Below are positions 29,301 through 38,228 of a stretch of DNA of 64,000 bases, piece after piece. The notes beneath the pieces are model-generated. The model saw only the letters and a program-made list of their open reading frames with translations. It was not told the origin of the DNA and ran no database searches. Numbering within the stretch: position 1 is the stretch's first letter; every line of letters starts with the position of its first letter. Origin of the DNA: Marinobacter iranensis. GTDB lineage: Bacteria > Pseudomonadota > Gammaproteobacteria > Pseudomonadales > Oleiphilaceae. The translations under genes and the position numbers were made by a program. The stretch spans positions 177,612 to 241,611 of the forward strand of contig NZ_JANCMW010000007.1 in the NCBI RefSeq assembly GCF_029207565.1. The letters run 5' to 3'.

Positions 29301-29331
29301 TAAAAGCCGAGGGTTCGCCTTCGGTTTTTTT
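29301..29331 (+). terminator. Terminator after ihfA-merR
   Basis: AGCCGAGG pairs with CCTTCGGTT with a one-base bulge and a GTTCG loop, followed by seven T. It ends the thrS-to-merR housekeeping run. Confidence 0.85.
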
Positions 29332-29556
29332 GTGGTCAGTGGCTATTTTCATGCAATGGCTCTGACCTGCCCCCCAACTTTCTAGTCCAGCCTGATATGA
29401 AATGAATATTCCGTAAGCGTTTGGTTCTTGAAATCGGTGTCCTGCAGGTTAGTATTTTTGTTAAGCGATTTGGAAGGCTACTTGTTGTCAGCACAAAGTA
29501 GCCGCCCCGACTCAATGGATAATCTAACCGAGGGGTTGAGGTTCATGCGAAGTTGA
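29332..29556. other. Intergenic boundary between housekeeping cluster and accessory operon
   Basis: No gene is visible. The stretch is AT-richer than its surroundings. Near 29363, TGACCTGCCCCCCAA resembles the terminal repeats of some IS3-family elements, but I found no partner repeat or transposase. An 8-bp hairpin (GGCTACTT at 29476-29483 with AAGTAGCC at 29496-29503) lies in the probable leader of the downstream operon. I read the segment as a possible insertion scar, with low certainty. Confidence 0.3.
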
Positions 29557-30939
29557 TTGATTGAAACTTTGCGAGAATCAACAGCACAAGAACTCGTGAA
29601 ATATCTAGACACGGAACGTGCAGGTTTTGTCTTGTTTTTTCTGGCTACCGCCTTTCTTGCCTTTGTGGGCGGGGCGGTTGTTGTTCTGTCCGAGGTATTT
29701 CCCTACAAATACTTTGATGACGCCTACAAGGCGGCCCTGGCATTGAAGGAGCAGAAGTCGGTTGACGACCCCTACACCCAGACCGACCTCTGGCGTGACG
29801 CCCGCACCGATGAGCGTGGCGTCACCATCAACAAGCCTGACGCCGTCTACGAAGGGCTGACCCTCTACACCTCCGGCGATGGCGCCTACGCCAACCTGAT
29901 CGACATGGACGGTAACATCGTTCACCGTTGGTCACTGCCGTACAGCAAGGTCTGGGACAAATCACCCCGTGATGCCGAGCCCCGGTCGGACGACCTGATG
30001 TTCTGGGACAAGGTCCGTATGCTGCCCAATGGAGACCTGTTTGCCATTTACAATGCCGCCAATGACTCGCCATGGGGTTACGGCATGGTCAGAATAGATC
30101 GAAACTCGCAATTGCTGTGGGGCTACCATGCCCATACCCACCATGATCTGGATATCACCCCGGATGGGCGCGTCATCACCTTGACCAATGCGTACATCGA
30201 CGAACCCATTGAGACCTTTTCCACACTGGAGATCCCCTGGCTGGATGATTTTGTGGTGGAACTCGACGGCGAGACCGGTGAGGAACTGAGCAAAATCTCT
30301 CTGTTGCATTCCTTTTTGAATTCACCATATCGCGAGCTGGCTTATGCGATACCCCGCTTTGCGCTCGCCGACCCTTTGCACGCAAACAGTGTGCAGTTTA
30401 TCGATGGGCCGACTGCCCGTGCGTTTGCGCCTGCTCGTGGTAATTCCGAACAGGTGATGGTGTCGTTTCGCCACCCCGGTGCGATTGGCCTGATTGATCT
30501 CAAGAGTGGTGAGATGACCTGGGCACAGCATGGTCCCTGGCTGGGCCAGCACTATGGCCGCGCCCTACAGAATGGCAACTTTATGCTCTTCGACAACTAT
30601 GGTAATTTCAAAAAAAAGAACGATAGCCGTGTGCTGGAGGTCAACCCTCAGAGTAATGCTATTGTCTGGCGTTATACAGGGGACAGCGATCATCCGTTCA
30701 AGAGTGGTTTGCGCAGTTCAGCGGAAGCGCTACCCAATGGCAACCGCCTGATTACCGAATCAGACGGCGGGCGGTTGTTCGAGGTCAACCGGGCGGGTGA
30801 CATCGTTTGGGAGTTCATCAATCCGGTACGCGGAGGGGAAGGGGACCAGTTCATTCCCGTCGTCTCGGCAGGACAACGCATCGCTCTGGGAGATATCGAC
30901 GCAGACTTTCTCGAAAGTCTCGATATAACCAGGAGGTAA
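29557..30939 (+). CDS. Membrane-anchored arylsulfotransferase-like (ASST) beta-propeller protein
   Basis: A 460-residue protein with one N-terminal membrane segment (about residues 22-46) and an exported beta-propeller. Features of arylsulfate sulfotransferase-like proteins are visible: DGAYANLIDMDGNIVHRW, MLPNGDLFAIY, a His-rich stretch GYHAHTHHDLDITPDG, and repeated NGN/PNGNRL blade motifs. ASST enzymes move sulfate from one phenol to another without PAPS; whether this protein is catalytic is unknown. The start codon is uncertain: TTG 29557 gives the longest frame, and a GTG at 29596 is an alternative. It heads a four-gene unit ending in a PAPS-type sulfotransferase. Confidence 0.7.
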   Translation: MIETLRESTAQELVKYLDTERAGFVLFFLATAFLAFVGGAVVVLSEVFPYKYFDDAYKAALALKEQKSVDDPYTQTDLWRDARTDERGVTINKPDAVYEGLTLYTSGDGAYANLIDMDGNIVHRWSLPYSKVWDKSPRDAEPRSDDLMFWDKVRMLPNGDLFAIYNAANDSPWGYGMVRIDRNSQLLWGYHAHTHHDLDITPDGRVITLTNAYIDEPIETFSTLEIPWLDDFVVELDGETGEELSKISLLHSFLNSPYRELAYAIPRFALADPLHANSVQFIDGPTARAFAPARGNSEQVMVSFRHPGAIGLIDLKSGEMTWAQHGPWLGQHYGRALQNGNFMLFDNYGNFKKKNDSRVLEVNPQSNAIVWRYTGDSDHPFKSGLRSSAEALPNGNRLITESDGGRLFEVNRAGDIVWEFINPVRGGEGDQFIPVVSAGQRIALGDIDADFLESLDITRR

Positions 30940-30944
30940 TTGCC

Positions 30945-31283
30945 ATGAGGCGCCAATTCAGCCGTTACGGTCTTCCTTTCTCCGCGGTGACATTCACCGC
31001 TCTTACTTTTCCCGTTGTTGCGCAGGCCTATGTCGGGCCAGGGGCGGGCCTGAGCCTGTTGGCGGCCCTCTGGGGGCTCGTCGTGGCCATCGGAGTTGCG
31101 ATCTTCTTCTTCATAATGTGGCCCATAAGGCGAATGCGGCGTCGAAAAGCTGCCAATCAGGCAGTTGCTTCCCAGGCCTCTTCCGAGTCGGTCCAGGATG
31201 TTGCCCCCTTGCCAGCTCAGGAGACTACCGAGGCCAGGATGGCGCCGGTCGATGAAAACAGATCCTTACCTCCCAGGACCTGA
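30945..31283 (+). CDS. Small membrane protein with YVGPGAGLS motif
   Basis: A 112-residue protein starting at ATG 30945, 8 nt after a perfect AGGAGG. It has a signal peptide (ending near VAQA), then YVGPGAGLSLL, one strong membrane helix (about residues 38-62), an Arg/Lys-rich stretch and a hydrophilic cytoplasmic tail. Proteins with this short motif recur near sulfotransferase and surface-polysaccharide genes (recalled), but no function is known. It starts 5 bp after the ASST-like gene and is surely co-transcribed with it. Confidence 0.7.
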   Translation: MRRQFSRYGLPFSAVTFTALTFPVVAQAYVGPGAGLSLLAALWGLVVAIGVAIFFFIMWPIRRMRRRKAANQAVASQASSESVQDVAPLPAQETTEARMAPVDENRSLPPRT

Positions 31284-31379
31284 TTGTACAGCGTGCCTGC
31301 CCCCAGAGGGTGGTGGGCAATCTGATCTCCGCCATGCCGTACCGGTGGTGCGTGTTTAAAGGGAATATCAGGAGGCTAC

Positions 31380-31850
31380 ATGGGAATCCTTGAATTGCCT
31401 GCTCCTTTGTTCGCCTCGCTGGACCAGTTCATGGCGGTCGGAATACTCGCTACCGTTCGCCTGATCATCTGGGGCTCTATTGGTGCGGTGGTGACGATGG
31501 GACTGTACAAACTATTCTCGCCGCAAGCTAAGATCGGCCACGCCAAACGGGCGGCGCAGGCTGCAAGGCGCCGGTTGTATGAGTTTGATGGGGAATTAGC
31601 CGACGCTGGTCCCCTGATTCGCGGCCAGTTTATTGCTGCGTTCAAGCACATCGGCCTGGTGGTGCCTGCTTCGCTGCTGGCCATGTTTCCGCTGCTCTGT
31701 CTGTTGGTGTGGCTCGACACCACCTACGGCCAGAGCAATGTCGCCTACCTGCCGGTGGGTCCAGAGTGGGGCCGCTCCTGGATGGCGGTGTTCTTCCCTG
31801 TAATGGTGATGGTTTCCTTACTCATCTATCGATGGGCGCGCATAGAATGA
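31380..31850 (+). CDS. Hypothetical membrane protein of the sulfotransferase operon
   Basis: A 156-residue protein with three or four predicted membrane segments (about 19-42, 84-106, 135-152). It has a basic cytoplasmic stretch (KIGHAKRAAQAARRRLYEFDGE) in between. AGGAGG precedes the ATG. Its stop overlaps the start of the sulfotransferase gene (ATGA), so the two are probably translated together. I recognise no family; partnership with the ASST-like and sulfotransferase proteins at the membrane is inferred from the overlap. Confidence 0.65.
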   Translation: MGILELPAPLFASLDQFMAVGILATVRLIIWGSIGAVVTMGLYKLFSPQAKIGHAKRAAQAARRRLYEFDGELADAGPLIRGQFIAAFKHIGLVVPASLLAMFPLLCLLVWLDTTYGQSNVAYLPVGPEWGRSWMAVFFPVMVMVSLLIYRWARIE

Positions 31851-32995
31851 CGAGTTCTTCGGCACAGGATTCCAGTACTAACACAACGGTTGACCCCGGC
31901 TTCACCGTGCCTACGTGGATGCATATTCTTGGGGGCTGGATTCACTGCCACCCGCGCACCTGGATCAGGCTCGGTAATCTCGAAACCCGTGCCATTCAGG
32001 ATGTCATTGCCAACATCAAGGTCGAGCAGCCGGTATATGTCGCCGGGCTGGCACGCTCGGGCACAACGGTTCTGCTCGAGCGGCTGGCCGGGCATCCGCA
32101 GGTGGCAACGCACCGCTACGTTGATTTTCCGCCACTGCTGACGCCTTACTGGTGGAATCGCTGGCTATCACTGGTGCCGCGTTCCCCGGAAGTGGCACAG
32201 GAACGCGCCCATAAGGACGGTATCGCCGTTACCTCTCAAAGCCCCGAAGCCTTTGAAGAGGTGCTGTGGATGGCATTTTTTTCTGACATTCACGACCCGT
32301 CCCGTTGTGGGGCTTTTGACCACCAGGCATCGCACCCGGCATTCGAACGCTTCTATGATGAGCACATACGTAAGCTACTGGCCATACGGCGGCGTCAGCG
32401 TTACGTTGCCAAGGGCAACTACAACCTCGTGCGCATGGGCTATCTGCACAAACTTTACCCCGACGCCCGTTTCGTGGTGGCGATACGCGATCCGGTGTGG
32501 CACATTGCATCGCTGATGAAACAGCAAAGACTGTTCGCCACCGGTGAAGCCAGCCAGCCGCGTGCGCTGGAGCATATGCGTAGGGTGGGCCACTTTGAAT
32601 TTGGTCTGGACCGCCGGGCTATTAATGTTGGTGACGACGCCATGACAGCCAGGATCACCGAGTTATGGGAAGCCGGGCGTGAGGTTGAGGGTTGGGCTTT
32701 GTACTGGGCCGACATCTATCGCCATGTGGCGGATGTGCTTGACACCGACCCGGCACTACGTGATGCCTGTCTGGTGGTGCACTATGAGGATTTGTGTAAC
32801 CAGCCCGAGGAGACGCTGATACGTTTCCACGAGCACTGCCAACTGCCCGTCAGGTCGCAGGTTATCAGGGATGCAGCAGCAGGGCTCCGGTTCCCCACTT
32901 ATTACCGCCCCCAGTTCAATGAGCAGGAACTTTCGCTTATCAGGGAGATCACTCAGCCCGTTGTTGCGCGCTTTGGTCAGCCGCACGTGTCATGA
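31847..32995 (+). CDS. PAPS-dependent sulfotransferase family protein
   Basis: A 382-residue soluble protein starting in the ATGA overlap at 31847. The 5'-phosphosulfate loop is clear: VYVAGLARSGTTVLLERL near residues 62-80. A 3'-phosphate-binding region follows with KGNYNLVRMGYLHKLYPDARFVVAIRDP near residues 185-212, where Arg and the downstream Trp/Ser pattern match sulfotransferase_3-type enzymes. It would transfer sulfate from PAPS to a hydroxyl group of an unknown acceptor. The frame is also open upstream to 31709, but that stretch overlaps the preceding gene and is not used. Confidence 0.82.
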   Translation: MTSSSAQDSSTNTTVDPGFTVPTWMHILGGWIHCHPRTWIRLGNLETRAIQDVIANIKVEQPVYVAGLARSGTTVLLERLAGHPQVATHRYVDFPPLLTPYWWNRWLSLVPRSPEVAQERAHKDGIAVTSQSPEAFEEVLWMAFFSDIHDPSRCGAFDHQASHPAFERFYDEHIRKLLAIRRRQRYVAKGNYNLVRMGYLHKLYPDARFVVAIRDPVWHIASLMKQQRLFATGEASQPRALEHMRRVGHFEFGLDRRAINVGDDAMTARITELWEAGREVEGWALYWADIYRHVADVLDTDPALRDACLVVHYEDLCNQPEETLIRFHEHCQLPVRSQVIRDAAAGLRFPTYYRPQFNEQELSLIREITQPVVARFGQPHVS

Positions 32996-33044
32996 TGGCA
33001 AGGTTGGTCATCCTCCGGCTACATGGCCGTTTTCCAGAAACAAC

Positions 33045-33073
33045 AAAGCCCGGACCTTCCGGCCCGGGCTTTG
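33045..33073 (-). terminator. Terminator downstream of tRNA-Pro (minus strand)
   Basis: CAAAGCCCGG (33045-33054) pairs with CCGGGCTTTG (33064-33073). On the minus strand it lies 13 bp after the tRNA-Pro CCA end and is followed by TTGTTT. It may also stop rightward transcription from the sulfotransferase operon. Confidence 0.75.
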
Positions 33074-33085
33074 TGTAGGGAATTC

Positions 33086-33162
33086 TGGTCGGGACGGCAG
33101 GATTTGAACCTGCGACCCTCTGCACCCCATGCAGATGCGCTACCAAGCTGCGCTACGCCCCG
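33086..33162 (-). tRNA. tRNA-Pro (anticodon GGG)
   Basis: A 77-nt cloverleaf on the minus strand: acceptor stem CGGGGCG with CGTCCCG (one G-U pair), discriminator A, encoded CCA, anticodon loop ATGGGGT with GGG at 33128-33126, and a T-arm GGTTCAAATCC. In pseudomonads a tRNA-Pro gene lies just after the ihfA/merR pair (recalled). Here it is 3.8 kb away and in opposite orientation, with the sulfotransferase operon between. No integrase or direct repeat of the tRNA end was found. Confidence 0.98.
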
Positions 33163-33222
33163 AATTGCCAGCGGCCAGAGAGAAACTTGAGAGAGATCTC
33201 AGTGGCTTAGCGGGAGCGAAGT

Positions 33223-33865
33223 CTACACCAGCCTCGGGCAAAAATAAACAGCCTTCGGCAATTCGCCGGGAAGGATGCCACCGTGGCCAGGTTTTGCACC
33301 CTGGGATAGTTTGACCTCAATCATTTTCACCTGGTCCAGGGTGGCGTTGCGGACAAACATCTCCTCGTTAAAGCTGCCGTCCTCGTTACGGCATCCAAAG
33401 TATCCGGAGCCGATCTCCCACACCAGGTCACCACCGGGTTCCCGGTGATATCGGGAGATAGAGCCCTCGCCAGTGTCATGGTAGAAGTTGCCCATTTTGG
33501 CGCCGGTGTTCAGGCTTGATATGGCGTTTGTCCAGCACGTTCTTGGCCCGCTGATAGACGATGGTACGCTGCTCCCTGGAGAAGGGGCGCTCATAAGTAT
33601 CAGACTGGATGAAATACTGTCGTATTTCGGGGCCAATAGACTCAAGAAAGTACCGGAAGTGGGCAAGGATGGGGTAGTTGCGGCTGACGGTGCGCTTGCG
33701 TTGAAGAAGGTCCCAGGTGCCCGTGGCAGCTAAAACCCCGAGTATCAGTGGCAAGATATAGAGCCAGCCTCCCAACGCGATGCTGACCAGCAGTGAGCAA
33801 AAAAAGCCAGCCAGGCTCAGCGCGTAAAGCATGTAGCGAAAGGGGAAGGTCCTGGTTTTATCCAT
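33223..33865 (-). pseudogene. Degraded FMN-binding glutamate synthase-like gene
   Basis: Two fragments of one protein lie in different frames. The first (start ATG 33865) encodes two membrane helices and LLQRKRTVSRNYPILAHFRYFLES..QRAKNVLDKR, the N-terminus of membrane-anchored glutamate-synthase-domain proteins. Near 33525 the frame is lost and homology resumes in another frame with AISSLNTGAKMGNFYHDTGEG, WEIGSGYFGCRNEDG and KLSQGAKPGHGG. About 80 codons that normally lie between are missing, and everything after PGELPK (most of the FMN barrel) is also gone. The gene is therefore inactivated by an internal deletion plus a 3' truncation that ends close to the 5' side of tRNA-Pro. Confidence 0.82.
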
Positions 33866-34110
33866 AAGCTCCTCTGAACGGGGTTGCGAATTGCTTCCGA
33901 ATACTAACAGCATTCAAGCCGGCAATACGCTCCTGTATGGCCAGGCGGATCACGGGTATTTTGCACGAATATCTGAATATTGGTCTAAGCTTGGTTTCAG
34001 GGCGTAAGCAATCGCTCTTTGATGTTTTGAATTCAAAGCAATAAGATGACGAGCTTGTAACGTTTGCATCCGAAGATTAAAAAGATTTACCCAAACAGGA
34101 GGCTCAAAAC

Positions 34111-35700
34111 GTGGGCGACGTTGTAAAAGACGAATATCAGACGGATTACGTCACAGGTCAGGACAATATCAGTCCTTTTGGCCTGGACCTGCACGCGCCA
34201 GTATTCCCGATTACCGCAATCATCGTGGTTGCGTTCGTCATCGGGACGCTGATTTTCCCGGGAGAGGCGAAGGAGCTTCTTGACGGCGCGAAATGGTGGA
34301 CAATTGCACAATTTGACTGGTTCTTTCTACTCAGTGCCAACATCTTTGTTGTCGTGTCTCTCGCCCTGATTTTTCTACCTGTCGGCAAGATCCGTATCGG
34401 CGGCATGGATGCCAAACCTGAGTTTTCGACGATGTCCTGGTTTGCCATGCTCTTCGCAGCCGGTATGGGCATCGGCCTTATGTTTTGGGCCGTAGCCGAG
34501 CCAGTGGCCTACTACACGGGTTGGTACGAAACGCCGCTTGGCGTCGAAGCCAATACCGCCGAAGGCGCAAGGCTGGCCATGGGCGCCACCATGTACCACT
34601 GGGGCCTGCACCCCTGGGCGATCTATGCGATCGTGGCTCTGTCACTGGCATTTTTCGCCTACAACAAGAACATGCCACTGACCATTCGTTCCGCATTCTT
34701 TCCGCTGCTCCGCGACAGGGTGTGGGGCTGGCCCGGCCATATCATTGATATCCTGGCAGTGGTCGCAACGATATTTGGCCTCGCGACCTCGCTCGGTTTT
34801 GGCGCCCAGCAGGCAGCCTCCGGCCTGGATTACCTGTTCGGAATTTCGTCCGGTATCAATGTGCAGATGGCGATTATTACCGGTGTGACGGCTGTTGCCC
34901 TGATTTCGGTTCTGCGTGGCCTGGATGGTGGCGTGAAAATCCTGAGTAACTTCAATATGGCACTGGCCGGAATCTTGTTGTTTTTCATCATCTTTGCCGG
35001 CCCGACAATGACCATTCTTGAGACGATCTGGGTGACATCTTCCAGCTACGTTGGTAATTCCTTGTCACTGAGCAACCCGTTCGGACGTGAAGACGAGGCC
35101 TGGTTCCACGGCTGGACTGTCTTCTACTGGGCATGGTGGATTTCCTGGTCGCCGTTCGTTGGTATGTTCATTGCCCGTGTATCCAAGGGTCGTACGGTTC
35201 GTGAGTTCGTAACTGCGGTATTGATTGTTCCGACCGTGATTACCGTGGTCTGGATGAGTGCATTTGGCGGTTCTGCGCTGGAGCAAATCCAGGAAGGCGT
35301 CGGTGCGCTTGCCGAGGACGGCCTGACAGATGTTTCCCTGGCCATGTTCCAGATGTTCGCCAATCTGCCGCTCGTTGCCATTAGTTCCTTTGTCGGCATC
35401 GTGCTGGTTCTGGTGTTCTTCGTAACGTCCTCGGATTCTGGCTCGCTGGTTGTCGACAGTATTACCGCTGGTGGCAAGACCGATGCTCCTACTGCTCAGC
35501 GTGTGTTCTGGGTGGTTATGGAAGGCGCTATCGCTGCGGCACTGATTTTTGGTGGCGGTGAAGACGCGCTGGGCGCGATCCAGGCGGCTGCGATAACGGC
35601 AGGGCTTCCGTTCACTGCGGTGTTGCTGGTGATGACTTGGGGGCTGCTGAAAGGCCTTACCCATGAGCGCAAACTGCTGATTGCGGAAGGCAAGCTCTGA
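34111..35700 (+). CDS. BCCT-family transporter (betaine/choline/carnitine type)
   Basis: A 529-residue membrane protein with about twelve helices. Family landmarks are FAAGMGIGLMFWAVAEPVAYY, MYHWGLHPWAIYAIVALSLAFFAYNK, the Trp-rich segment FYWAWWISWSPFVGMFIARVSKGRTVREF, and SSDSGSLVVDSITAGG. BCCT carriers import betaine, choline, ectoine or similar quaternary compounds with sodium or protons; the exact substrate is not readable. The start is GTG with AGGAGG 7 nt upstream. The N-terminal tail is short and acidic and there is no long regulatory C-terminal tail, so direct osmosensing as in BetP is not indicated. It is monocistronic, closed by a shared terminator. Confidence 0.93.
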   Translation: MGDVVKDEYQTDYVTGQDNISPFGLDLHAPVFPITAIIVVAFVIGTLIFPGEAKELLDGAKWWTIAQFDWFFLLSANIFVVVSLALIFLPVGKIRIGGMDAKPEFSTMSWFAMLFAAGMGIGLMFWAVAEPVAYYTGWYETPLGVEANTAEGARLAMGATMYHWGLHPWAIYAIVALSLAFFAYNKNMPLTIRSAFFPLLRDRVWGWPGHIIDILAVVATIFGLATSLGFGAQQAASGLDYLFGISSGINVQMAIITGVTAVALISVLRGLDGGVKILSNFNMALAGILLFFIIFAGPTMTILETIWVTSSSYVGNSLSLSNPFGREDEAWFHGWTVFYWAWWISWSPFVGMFIARVSKGRTVREFVTAVLIVPTVITVVWMSAFGGSALEQIQEGVGALAEDGLTDVSLAMFQMFANLPLVAISSFVGIVLVLVFFVTSSDSGSLVVDSITAGGKTDAPTAQRVFWVVMEGAIAAALIFGGGEDALGAIQAAAITAGLPFTAVLLVMTWGLLKGLTHERKLLIAEGKL

Positions 35701-35718
35701 AAAGAGTGAGAAAGAAAA

Positions 35719-35743
35719 ACCGGGGTTCGCCCCGGTTTTTTTG
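35719..35743 (+). terminator. Terminator between the BCCT gene and the convergent ATP-grasp operon
   Basis: CCGGGG (35721-35726), loop TTCG, CCCCGG (35731-35736), then seven T; a five-A run precedes the stem, so it works in both directions. Confidence 0.92.
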
Positions 35744-35760
35744 TGTCTGGAATTTGCGGC

Positions 35761-36711
35761 TCAGGTTTGTGAAGTGAAGGTTGCCATGGCAAAGGCAGCC
35801 CTCTCTTCTGGAGTGAAGTGCGGCCTGCGGAGAGCCTCAATCTGCCTCAGGCGTGGTAGCAGGCCCCGACCATTGGCCATCTGGATAGCGAGGCCCGGCC
35901 GTGCGTTCAGTTCAAGCAACAAAGGTCCTTCCCTGGCATCCACCACCAGATCGACTCCCATGTAACCCAAGCCGGTTGCCTCGTAGCATCGCGATGCCAT
36001 TACCAGCATTTCCTGCCAGTTATCAATAACGAGGTTCTCAAGGGCAAGGCCGGTATCGGGGTGCAGGGTAATGGGGCGGTTGAACTGTACCGAGTTCAGG
36101 CTTTGGCCATTGGCTATGTTGAGTCCGACACCAACGGCGCCCTGATGCAGGTTGGCCTTGCCATCCGAGGCAGTAGTGGCCAGCCGGAGCATGGCCATCA
36201 CGGGGTAGCCCTGAAAAACGACAATGCGGATATCGGGTACACCCTGGAACGAGTATTTTGCGAGTGCCGGAATGGATTCCACCAGGTTCTCGACAATAGC
36301 CACGTCCGGTGTGCCGGCCAGTGAATAGAGGCCGGCCAGGATATTGGAAAGGTGCCGTTCAAGGAAAGACGCAGACACCCGGGAGCCGGAAGCTTTGACG
36401 TATTCGTCACCATCCCGGCCGGTAATCACGGTAATACCCTTGCCGCCAGACCCTTTTGCCGGCTTTATGGCGAAGCCGTCCAGATCTTCGGCCATTTCCC
36501 TGAAGTGGGATATTTCGTGTTGCTGGCGCACCACTTGTAGCAGTCTGGGAGTGCGGACATTGTACTCGGCGACCACCAGCTTGGTTTTCAGCTTGTTGTC
36601 GACCAGGGGGTAGGATGAACGGCTATTGTACCGGGCAATGTAATCCACATTGCGTCGGTTCATGTTCAGCATTCCCAGCTGATTCAGTTTGAAGGGCGAA
36701 ATCCAGCCCAT
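35761..36711 (-). CDS. RimK-like ATP-grasp ligase (alpha-L-glutamate ligase-related)
   Basis: A 316-residue ATP-grasp enzyme. Visible elements are GFAIKPAKGSGGKGITVI (ATP-binding Lys and Gly-rich loop), a long central domain with DIRIVVFQGYPVMAMLRLAT, and the metal-binding end GVDLVVDAREGPLLLELNARPGLAIQMAN. The family is related to RimK, which adds glutamate to ribosomal protein S6, but its substrate is unknown. Its start overlaps the stop of the 7TM gene, and a retropepsin-like lipoprotein precedes both. This conserved trio is thought to make and cut an amide-linked modification at the cell envelope (family-level proposal). Confidence 0.88.
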   Translation of the reverse strand: MGWISPFKLNQLGMLNMNRRNVDYIARYNSRSSYPLVDNKLKTKLVVAEYNVRTPRLLQVVRQQHEISHFREMAEDLDGFAIKPAKGSGGKGITVITGRDGDEYVKASGSRVSASFLERHLSNILAGLYSLAGTPDVAIVENLVESIPALAKYSFQGVPDIRIVVFQGYPVMAMLRLATTASDGKANLHQGAVGVGLNIANGQSLNSVQFNRPITLHPDTGLALENLVIDNWQEMLVMASRCYEATGLGYMGVDLVVDAREGPLLLELNARPGLAIQMANGRGLLPRLRQIEALRRPHFTPEERAAFAMATFTSQT

Positions 36712-38228
36712 CAGTTGTACACCTTCATCGGGTAAAAACGGCGGAGCTCAGAGAGCTTGTAGCCGGTGTACTGTCCCATCAGAAAGATCAGCCCGAGTAC
36801 TACGAAATGGAGTTCAGGGAAGTTGAAGGTCAGGTGGCTTGCCAGCGGTGTGCTCATGATCAGGAACGCGCAGACGGCGACAAACAGGCTCCCGGCACCC
36901 TGAATAAAGACCTCACGGGCACCTTCCTCTTCCCAGAGGATGGACATGCGTTCTATCGTCCAGGCAATGATGACCATGGGGAAGAAGGTTACCGTCATCC
37001 CGGTGTTGAAGCCCATTTGGTAGCCCGCAATGCTTAGGCCGGCAGTTATGAATATTACAAGGATGATGAGCGCTGATATTCGTGAGACCAGCAACAGGTT
37101 CAGGCTGGACAGATAACCACGCATGAGCAGGCCTATGGCCACCACGGAAATGAAGGCAATCAGCCCGGGTATAAGGGTGGTCTGCACAAATGCCACGGCG
37201 ATCAGTATGGGCATGAACGTGCCGGAGGTCCGTATACCCACCACGATGCGCATAAACGCAACCACGAGAGCGCCAAGGGGCAGCAACAGGAGCATCCTGA
37301 ACATGCTCTGTTCCTCGATGGGAAGTTGGTACAGGCTCAGGAAACCGAGGCCGTTCTCATTGGATTGGGCCTGGGCCAGTTGCAGCGCAGGCACGGTCTG
37401 CCTGAGCATGGAGAAACTGACGTCCGAATTGTCACCGCCGACGAGGTCCAGTAAAGAGACGGCAGCCTGCCGCCACAACAATACGTGTTCCGGAAGACCC
37501 TGTTCAGCAGTGCGGGGGTTGAACGTCAGCCATCTTGAGCCGTCGTAGATCTGCAGGAACGGACGAAGTTGTTGCCGGCGTCTCGCGTCTTCCAGGCTTA
37601 GCCCGTCTGCCGTGCGTGCAGGTATGCCGGCATGGTTGAGCATCCTGGTAAGCAGGTCGATATAGTTTGCTTCAGACACAAGCAGAGTTGTGTTCTGGGC
37701 GCCTCCGTCCGGCTGGAGCAACTTGATCAGTTCCCGGGTCATACTTTCGGGAGTGCTGGAACGCTCAGCGGCCTGCTGTAACAATTCTTCCACCGCTGTC
37801 GCCTGGGGCTCCTCCCAGAATACCGGCTCTGGCTTCGGGCGTCGTTTGGGTATGCTGCCCAGGGCGGTGTCGTCAGGTACGAGTTGCACCTTGAAATAAA
37901 GTGTCTGGGGGCCGTTGACATCGCGTTTGGACCATTCGGCCCGACGGTCGCCGGATTCTTCCACGATGGAGAAGCCATAACCGGGGGAGGCGGCCTGTTC
38001 AGAAATGATGCGGAATCCGGGTGGTTGATCGGGAATGTTCAGGCTGGCCAGAACAGGCCGGCCGGTACCGTCAAAGTCGACCCGGGCTTCCACCATCCAG
38101 ACCGGTTTCTGTTCTCCGGTAAACCAGGGGATACCTAGTTCAACGTGCCGCCATATGGCTATAGAAATCCCGGCTGCAATGAGCAGGAGAATGGCGAAAA
38201 AGAACGGAATGCGGGATCGGTTGGTCAA
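36711..38228 (-). CDS. Inactive transglutaminase-like domain fused to seven membrane helices
   Basis: A 505-residue membrane protein. One N-terminal helix (about 8-28) is followed by a periplasmic part to about 260 containing a transglutaminase-fold region (NYIDLLTRMLNHAGIPARTADGL), in which I see no catalytic Cys at the expected place. Seven helices occupy about 310-500. It belongs to the family described as inactive transglutaminase fused to 7TM. It overlaps the retropepsin gene by 4 bp and the ATP-grasp gene by 1 bp, so the three are translated as one unit. The sensor or scaffold role is inferred. Confidence 0.88.
   Translation of the reverse strand: MTNRSRIPFFFAILLLIAAGISIAIWRHVELGIPWFTGEQKPVWMVEARVDFDGTGRPVLASLNIPDQPPGFRIISEQAASPGYGFSIVEESGDRRAEWSKRDVNGPQTLYFKVQLVPDDTALGSIPKRRPKPEPVFWEEPQATAVEELLQQAAERSSTPESMTRELIKLLQPDGGAQNTTLLVSEANYIDLLTRMLNHAGIPARTADGLSLEDARRRQQLRPFLQIYDGSRWLTFNPRTAEQGLPEHVLLWRQAAVSLLDLVGGDNSDVSFSMLRQTVPALQLAQAQSNENGLGFLSLYQLPIEEQSMFRMLLLLPLGALVVAFMRIVVGIRTSGTFMPILIAVAFVQTTLIPGLIAFISVVAIGLLMRGYLSSLNLLLVSRISALIILVIFITAGLSIAGYQMGFNTGMTVTFFPMVIIAWTIERMSILWEEEGAREVFIQGAGSLFVAVCAFLIMSTPLASHLTFNFPELHFVVLGLIFLMGQYTGYKLSELRRFYPMKVYN

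Noticed and set aside
29363..29400. Insertion-sequence terminal repeat
   Set aside because: The resemblance is limited to one short C-rich stretch without partner repeat, target duplication or transposase remains.
33086..33162. tRNA-Pro as an integration site of a genomic island
   Set aside because: No integrase, no duplicated tRNA 3' end and no flanking direct repeat were found; only the neighbouring decayed gene hints at rearrangement.
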